DNA of 11,328 bases from an uncultured Eubacteriales bacterium. Lineage in GTDB: Bacteria; Bacillota; Clostridia; Oscillospirales; CAG-272. Below, piece by piece: positions 6,993 through 11,328 of the stretch. The notes beneath the pieces were generated by a model, which did not search any database, was not told where the DNA came from, and worked only from the letters and a program-made list of their open reading frames with translations. The position numbers and the translations under genes are program-made. The stretch is from the NCBI GenBank assembly GCA_934446485.1, contig CAKSEM010000028.1, positions 1 through 11,328 of the forward strand. The letters run 5' to 3'. The first letter of the stretch is position 1, and every line of letters starts with the position of its first letter.

Positions 6993-7990
6993 AGTCCAAG
7001 CTCCTTTTCGGACAGACCGATCATCTTGTCAATGAGACGTTTTTCGGTGTCGTTTATGTGCTCCAGCTTTCCGGCAATTGCCGGGAGCAGCTCGCATCGC
7101 TGCCGTCTGCAGTATGCGGCGTATGCCATGTGCATTTCCCGTGCGGCGTCGGTGACTTCACGATACTTGTAGCTTACATCGGAATTAACGCCGAGAGCTT
7201 CTTCAAGTTTTTCCAGTCTCTCAAGCATGACACGCTTGTGCTCCCAGATCAGACGGAACACGCGTCGATCGGTTCTTCGGTACGGGATCGATCCGTCTTC
7301 AAGACGGCGGACGTACATTACGATGTAATCTCCTGCCGCCGTTCCGAAAACGTTGCCGCGATCGGTGACCGGATATTTCTCGATGGATGAGTCCATGTAC
7401 CGTTTCAGATTTTCGACCGTCTCATAAGGAGAAAACTCCGGCGTGTCGTCCTTGACCTTGACGGCGCACAGGTATCCGTTTGTGCCTTTATCGAGCGAAT
7501 GCCGCCTTGCCGAGTGAAAGCTCGCCTGCGGTACCTTAAATACGCGGTACTGCCAGTTTGAGTCGTATGCGTGGATATAATACGTTCTGTCCGACATATC
7601 ATAGCCGCAGATCATACCGTCGTGATAGAAGTGACGTTCCCTGTACCAGCTTTTTCCCGGTATGTAGTAGTCGTCGATGCCGCGAAAGACGGCAAATGTA
7701 TCCGAATCTATGAGTGCTCGGATCACCTCGCCCGTCCTGCCGCGGATGCGGTCGAACGGCATGATTATTTGGTTTAAGTATCGATTCGATTCAAAATTTG
7801 AATCGAGCACCGTAAGCTCCGGAGTCGTAAAACCGTCCAGAAAACGTCTGGAGCAGTACATCTGCATCACTGAGTTCAGAAACCAGTTGCGCACTGTGGG
7901 ATTAGAATAATGAGTGGCAGAGGATATCCCCTGATAGTGATACGTGCTGTATATGGGCTCGGACAGAGGAAGAATTCGTCTGTCAGTCAT
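6989..7990 (-). CDS. Uncharacterised protein, possible BtrH-like (papain-fold) acyltransferase
   Basis: I do not firmly recognise this protein of 333 residues. Its layout and context recall proteins with a butirosin BtrH N-terminal-like domain, which transfer an acyl group from an acyl carrier protein to an amine. What is visible: an N-terminal helical segment NPTVRNWFLNSVMQMYC, a middle beta-rich part with FRGIDDYYIPG, then HFYHDGMICGYD and YYIHAYDSNWQYRVFKVP, which could supply a His/Asp pair, and a long helical C-terminal half rich in Glu, Lys and Arg. I see no clear N-terminal cysteine nucleophile of the BtrH type. The start ATG 7990 has GGTGG 7 nt upstream and overlaps the carrier-protein stop by 8 nt; a GTG at 7999 is an alternative (336 residues). 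No signal peptide or membrane segment is apparent. The gene overlaps the ligase by 4 nt. Confidence 0.6.
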   Translation of the reverse strand: MTDRRILPLSEPIYSTYHYQGISSATHYSNPTVRNWFLNSVMQMYCSRRFLDGFTTPELTVLDSNFESNRYLNQIIMPFDRIRGRTGEVIRALIDSDTFAVFRGIDDYYIPGKSWYRERHFYHDGMICGYDMSDRTYYIHAYDSNWQYRVFKVPQASFHSARRHSLDKGTNGYLCAVKVKDDTPEFSPYETVENLKRYMDSSIEKYPVTDRGNVFGTAAGDYIVMYVRRLEDGSIPYRRTDRRVFRLIWEHKRVMLERLEKLEEALGVNSDVSYKYREVTDAAREMHMAYAAYCRRQRCELLPAIAGKLEHINDTEKRLIDKMIGLSEKELGL

Positions 7991-8222
7991 GGTTGCCACC
8001 GGTGTACCGATCTACAAGCGATATTACGTCTCCGACGCTTATCAGATCGTATGGGTCGAGATCGGACTCATCGAGGACGATGCCGAAGGTGTCCTCGATG
8101 GAAAGCATCATCGTTACCATAGAGAGGCTGTCAAGTCCCAACTCTTCCGTGAGTCGACTGTCGGTGTCGATTCTGCTCATACCGCATAGCTCGGACAGCA
8201 TATTGATTACCTGTTCAGTCAT
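7983..8222 (-). CDS. Acyl carrier protein
   Basis: This 79-residue acidic protein is a stand-alone phosphopantetheine carrier. The attachment serine is S32 in the classic motif LGLDSLSMV, followed by the recognition-helix pattern (MVTMMLSIEDTFGIVLDESDL) and a final helix ISVGDVISLVDRY. It differs from a housekeeping AcpP in setting: no fatty-acid synthesis genes are near, and an adenylating ligase and a putative acyltransferase follow in overlapping frames. It therefore probably holds a substrate loaded by the ligase (5613-6992). The start overlaps the kinase stop as ATGA, with AAGGGAG about 9 nt upstream. A 4'-phosphopantetheinyl transferase is not encoded in the window and must act from elsewhere. 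Confidence 0.93.
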   Translation of the reverse strand: MTEQVINMLSELCGMSRIDTDSRLTEELGLDSLSMVTMMLSIEDTFGIVLDESDLDPYDLISVGDVISLVDRYTGGNHD

Positions 8223-8863
8223 AGTTTTTTCTCCCTTAGTTTTTTATTTACCGCATCCGATATTACGGCATATGTTTCATCAAGCGTCATCTCCGATGAG
8301 ACTGACAGACCGCCTACAGCGCGGCATATTTCATTGTATTCGTCGCGCAGACGGTATTGGAGCGCAGTGTCGATATAGCTGTGCCGCTCTTCTGGACGTG
8401 ATCTGACGCGTGATATCGCAACCTCAACAGGTACATCAATGAATACGGATATGTCGGGCTTCGTTATATCCTCCATGATCTCATATATCCATCGGTCTTC
8501 GCAGAAACCGCGTGCTCTGAGATTTGCGAGGCACGAGTAGACATATCGGTCGGATATTACGATCTGCCCGCGCTCAAGCTGCGGAGTAATTACGTGCGAG
8601 ACGTGCTGCAATCTGTCTGCGGCAGCCATGAGTGAGAGGGCACGGTATTCGAATGCACTGTGATCCTCGCTGTCCATGTATGTGCGGAATATTTCGGAGC
8701 GACGGACCGCATCGGTGGGCTGACGCGTCTCAAAGACGCTGCGATCCTTCGACAGCTCGTCCGCCAGACGTCTGATGAGTGTCGTCTTTCCGCAGCCGTC
8801 GAGCCCGCAGAATGTTATCAGGAGCCCCGACGGTCCGCGTTCTTTCATTTTCAGTTTTTTCAT
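8219..8863 (-). CDS. Thymidylate kinase-like P-loop kinase
   Basis: This 214-residue protein belongs to the thymidylate kinase family, which moves a phosphate from ATP to dTMP. Visible motifs are the P-loop GLDGCGKTT at 20-28, TRQPTD at 46-51, the base-binding pattern RALSLMAADRLQHV at 74-87, the DRY motif in ISDRYVYS at 103-110, a strand SVFIDVPVEVAISRV, and an arginine-rich lid RSRPEER at 154-160. Differences from ordinary Tmk are TRQPTD in place of TREPGG, and a DRY segment that continues YSCLANLRARGF instead of the usual serine/alanine-rich run ending in YQG. With its position inside an acyl-carrier operon, this suggests a paralogue with an altered substrate, though a normal dTMP kinase cannot be excluded. 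A very strong ribosome site, GAGGAGG, sits 7 nt before the ATG. The next stop/start overlap is ATGA with the carrier-protein gene. Confidence 0.85.
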   Translation of the reverse strand: MKKLKMKERGPSGLLITFCGLDGCGKTTLIRRLADELSKDRSVFETRQPTDAVRRSEIFRTYMDSEDHSAFEYRALSLMAAADRLQHVSHVITPQLERGQIVISDRYVYSCLANLRARGFCEDRWIYEIMEDITKPDISVFIDVPVEVAISRVRSRPEERHSYIDTALQYRLRDEYNEICRAVGGLSVSSEMTLDETYAVISDAVNKKLREKKL

Positions 8864-9968
8864 ATATGTACCTCCTCAACAGCTTGATGTTTTTTCGTCT
8901 GACGAACAGGAGCGACGTTCGATCCCGAGAGAACAGACGCTTTACGATGTCCCGTTCAAAGTATTCGTATTCGATGTGCCGTTCGGGATCGATCACACGG
9001 TCGAGTATCGCAAAGTCTTCTGCGAGGGTGTCCATGGCTGATTCGAATACCCGCCGCGGAAGTGAACGGAAAAGGAGTCCCGTCCACACGATCACACATG
9101 CTACGGCATCGGCAACACCGTATTTATCGGCGCGCACGAGTGCTTCCGCAGCTCCGGTCTCACCCATAGTTAATATTGCAAGATATACGTCGCAGAATTT
9201 GTAGAGCGACAGATCACGACCCATTCGCAGCCAACTGTATGTAGATGCTTCTTTGTACAAGTGAAGGCACAGATGGATGAAGAAATCGCTCATATCGAGT
9301 GTCACGGGAGCGTTCGGAGCGAACGGCTGATTCCCGGCGCGTGAGAGCATATCTTCTACGATTCCGCGCCGCGGAGCCTTAAAATCGAGAGAATAGTTGA
9401 GGTCAACTTCGGTATAAGCACCGTTTCCGTCGGGCCCGAACACATACGGAACGGTCTCTCCGCGGTTCATTCTTGATCCGATGATCTCTTCGCGGGTTGC
9501 AGATCTGAACACACCTCCGCGCAGGTATCCCTGCCTGAATCCGCTGTTACGGAGTGCTCTGCCGAGGGCTGTGACATCGTGCGATCCGACCAGTATGTCG
9601 ATATCGTTGGCGCTTCGGTATCCGTCCGGGTATATTTCGCAAAGAACGGCACCCTTCAGAAAGGCGTGCGGTACGCCTGAATCGGCGCATATTTTTGCCA
9701 CATTTGCTACGGATTTTCGATACCGTTCTGCCGAGATAAGGTTGTATTCATATGCGTGTCGGAGCGGATTTCTGAACTCTCGGTTGAGCACACCGCACAT
9801 ACCGTGCTGCATAAGTGTTCCGTATGCTATGGCGCCGATTCGGTTAAACATGAGCTGCCCGAGTACCTCGGGCGTTGAGGCTCGTGATGCGAGAGAGGGC
9901 AGAAAATCGTTTTCATCGTCTGCAAACGCTGCGAGCGACAGCACGAGATTCTTTTCGTCAGTTGTCAT
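8730..9968 (-). CDS. Nucleotidyltransferase family protein (NTP_transf_5 type)
   Basis: This 412-residue protein matches the NTP_transf_5 (PF14907) group of polymerase-beta-like nucleotidyltransferases, often found in natural-product and peptide-modification loci. The signature is visible: FLKGAVL at 103-109, YPDGYRSANDIDILVG at 113-128 with metal-ligand aspartates D122 and D124, and a third acidic strand TEVDLNYSL around D189, so the active site looks intact. A helical region follows with HLCLHLYKEAS and a WLR segment. The start ATG has GGAGG 8 nt upstream. The last ~45 residues are arginine- and threonine-rich, unlike the rest, and lie over the kinase start in another frame (134-nt overlap). 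They may be non-native: see the slippery-site entry. The 94-nt gap to the next gene upstream holds no gene and no clear promoter. The substrate is unknown. Confidence 0.85.
   Translation of the reverse strand: MTTDEKNLVLSLAAFADDENDFLPSLASRASTPEVLGQLMFNRIGAIAYGTLMQHGMCGVLNREFRNPLRHAYEYNLISAERYRKSVANVAKICADSGVPHAFLKGAVLCEIYPDGYRSANDIDILVGSHDVTALGRALRNSGFRQGYLRGGVFRSATREEIIGSRMNRGETVPYVFGPDGNGAYTEVDLNYSLDFKAPRRGIVEDMLSRAGNQPFAPNAPVTLDMSDFFIHLCLHLYKEASTYSWLRMGRDLSLYKFCDVYLAILTMGETGAAEALVRADKYGVADAVACVIVWTGLLFRSLPRRVFESAMDTLAEDFAILDRVIDPERHIEYEYFERDIVKRLFSRDRTSLLFVRRKNIKLLRRYIYEKTENERTRTVGAPDNILRARRLRKDDTHQTSGGRAVEGSQRL
8871..8877 (-). promoter_or_regulatory. Strong ribosome binding site of the kinase gene
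   Basis: GAGGAGG lies 7 nt before the kinase ATG, an ideal spacing. It is inside the coding frame of the nucleotidyltransferase, where it encodes part of LLRR. In the kinase frame it is directly preceded by an overlapping TGA (TGAGGAGG), the arrangement commonly seen where an upstream gene once ended. It fixes the kinase start at 8863. Confidence 0.8.
8889..8895 (-). other. In-phase A_AAA_AAC slippery heptamer
   Basis: The nucleotidyltransferase codons CGA AAA AAC (R358 K359 N360) contain the heptamer A_AAA_AAC in exactly the phase needed for -1 ribosomal slippage. A -1 shift would add nine residues (HQAVEEVHI) and stop at TGA 8862-8860, overlapping the kinase ATG as ATGA, the same junction used by two other gene pairs in this operon. 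The A6 run is also a common site for sequencing indels or transcriptional slippage, so function is unproven. Confidence 0.4.
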
Positions 9969-10062
9969 TTTTTGGGACCTCCGTGTTGTTATGCTTTTAC
10001 TAATTAAACAGCATGCGTGTGCGCATATGTAAGGACGAATATGGTATTTTTTGAACTTTTCG

Positions 10063-11235
10063 TTACTGTCGGTAGCCGATGCGCAGCATCCACGGCTCGG
10101 CGGTGTTGTCTCCGGTCGGGATCACGCAGAGAGAACTGCTGCTTTCTTCGGGCGCACGCAAAAGGATCCCGTCAAAATACTTGTACCTGCCGCTTTCGCG
10201 ATCTACGAACCGATCGTATATATCGAGTATCAGACATCCGTTACGTTCGGTTATAGGAATCTTTTCGACCCCCGTCTGACGACCGTCGTCCCATGTGGTT
10301 CCGACACCGCAGAAGTGCGCAGGGAGACTGTACGATTCCGGCAGACTGCCGCGCCTGTAAATGAGCGGGATTGCGATCTCCGCAGACGTGATCGGCCCTG
10401 CCGGGTTCAACGATATGACCGATGAAGGTCTGGCATAGAGCCATTGAGTGCCGAGCTTGTCCGTCTTTCCTATGTAAGCGATGGCACCGTAGACATTGTT
10501 TTCGCAGCTGTGTGCGCTGTCTACCGTTGTATCGAGAAAGAGACGCTGTTCATACATACTGATTTCAAATACGTATTCGCACGAACAGCTGTCGCCGCAC
10601 AGACAGCCGCCGACCGCCGGGTTGATATTGCAGCACCGTGATCCGTTTGCGATGTGTACTGTATATACTCCGCTGCCTGCGGTGCCGACATCGATCTCAA
10701 ACGGTGAGAGCGAGTTATCACTGCGGCGCATTCCGATGGCAGAAAGTATGAAGAGCGGACGATATTCTTCGATCATTGCCGCAAGGTATTTTGTGTTTGA
10801 CCGAGCGTATGTATCGGCCTTTTCGGTATAAATCTCAAATGATATATCCGGTGCGTTACGTTTTACTGAAAACTTAGCGCCTCCCACCGTCGGAACGACG
10901 GCAGCTGTGTTTGAGACGAGACGCCCTCCGTCAAGCGTGAAGGGGGAGGTGCCTATTTCGAAACCGACGTTACCTGCAGCGGATGTGAATTCTATGCGAT
11001 TTCCGCTAACGTTCACGTCGGAATTGCTGCATGCCCATTTATATATGCTGCCGCATCGTGTGATTTTTCCGTCGGCAAGCGAACCGTCGGGCGTATATAT
11101 CGGTGAGCCGTAATAGCAGCTCTCTATGCCGTACGGCGTGCTGATGTCGATGCAGTATCTGCTTCGCGGAGATCCGCCCGTCGCGACTGCACATCCGCAT
11201 CCGATCCGCCGCACGGCTTCTGAAATTCCGTTCAT
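10063..11235 (-). CDS. Cysteine-rich protein with DNRLRE-like C-terminal domain
   Basis: The protein is uncharacterised. The C-terminal part (LILDIYDRFVDRES, then YFDGILLRAPEESSSS and a final MLRIGY strand) follows the pattern of DNRLRE-type beta-sandwich domains, found in clostridial surface and structural proteins. The rest appears beta-rich, with no membrane segment and no signal peptide. It carries 16 cysteines in 390 residues, including GCGC near the start and a cluster in the middle (RCC and CLCGDSCSC), high for a cytoplasmic protein; a spore-coat or cross-linked role is conceivable but inferred. I chose ATG 11235, with GAAAGG about 12 nt upstream. The frame also runs to a TTG at 11262, which has no ribosome site. 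The 93 nt upstream to the window edge show no convincing sigma-A promoter. It may lead the minus-strand operon, 94 nt ahead of the nucleotidyltransferase. Confidence 0.75.
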   Translation of the reverse strand: MNGISEAVRRIGCGCAVATGGSPRSRYCIDISTPYGIESCYYGSPIYTPDGSLADGKITRCGSIYKWACSNSDVNVSGNRIEFTSAAGNVGFEIGTSPFTLDGGRLVSNTAAVVPTVGGAKFSVKRNAPDISFEIYTEKADTYARSNTKYLAAMIEEYRPLFILSAIGMRRSDNSLSPFEIDVGTAGSGVYTVHIANGSRCCNINPAVGGCLCGDSCSCEYVFEISMYEQRLFLDTTVDSAHSCENNVYGAIAYIGKTDKLGTQWLYARPSSVISLNPAGPITSAEIAIPLIYRRGSLPESYSLPAHFCGVGTTWDDGRQTGVEKIPITERNGCLILDIYDRFVDRESGRYKYFDGILLRAPEESSSSLCVIPTGDNTAEPWMLRIGYRQ

Positions 11236-11328
11236 GATAATTTGTGCCCTTTCGTTTTTCAAAATTTAAGTAATATGTAGTACGTAGGTGCCGGACTTTC
11301 AGCTGATTCTGACACCCGGGAAGAGAGA

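Noticed and set aside
9481..10032. A 183-codon plus-strand frame opposite the nucleotidyltransferase
   Set aside because: It overlaps the conserved active-site region of a real gene on the other strand and shows no family features.
11236..11328. Possible sporulation-sigma promoter (CATATT-like) upstream of the cysteine-rich protein
   Set aside because: A CATATT sequence is present on the minus strand, but no matching -35 element at the correct distance could be identified, so the call would be guesswork.
1..11328. CRISPR arrays, tRNA or rRNA genes, insertion sequences
   Set aside because: No regularly spaced repeats, cloverleaf sequences, rRNA segments or transposase motifs were found on either strand.

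Overview
The window looks like a chromosomal segment from an anaerobic, endospore-forming member of the Clostridia, probably an uncultured gut lineage. Evidence for this: dipicolinate synthase genes (spore-specific chemistry), the ACT/PFL (UPF0237/UPF0210) gene pair common in Firmicutes, Gram-positive-style GGAGG ribosome sites, tightly packed genes, moderately high GC, and frequent ATA isoleucine codons. The exact genus cannot be read from the sequence.

Left half (about 1-4523, plus strand). The window opens inside dipicolinate synthase subunit A, followed by subunit B with a 4-nt overlap. A well-formed extended -10 sigma-A promoter (1274-1302) then drives a PepD-type M20 dipeptidase. Next come an ACT-domain protein and its usual partner, a PFL-family (UPF0210) protein. 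These are conserved housekeeping or sporulation genes.

Middle (4524-4756). This 233-bp convergent intergenic region has no credible gene. It contains a perfect 15-bp hairpin and several smaller inverted repeats, so it may be a terminator region, a structured RNA or a dispersed repeat.

Right half (4757-11328, minus strand, read from right to left). Eight genes are arranged like one or two operons: a cysteine-rich protein with a DNRLRE-like C-terminus, an NTP_transf_5-type nucleotidyltransferase, a thymidylate-kinase-like P-loop kinase, an acyl carrier protein, a possible BtrH-like acyltransferase, an AMP-forming acyl/aryl ligase, a CYTH triphosphate-tunnel protein and a small holin-like membrane protein. 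From the kinase to the CYTH gene every junction overlaps by 4 to 17 nt, which suggests coupled translation.

The ligase + carrier protein + putative acyltransferase resemble the 'activate, load, transfer' logic of small natural-product pathways. Enzymes of nucleotide and phosphate chemistry sit in the same transcript. I do not recognise this combination as a described pathway, and it is the best candidate in the window for something new. The nucleotidyltransferase/kinase junction is also odd: a 134-bp out-of-frame overlap preceded by an in-phase A_AAA_AAC slippery heptamer, from which a -1 shift would end exactly on the kinase start codon.
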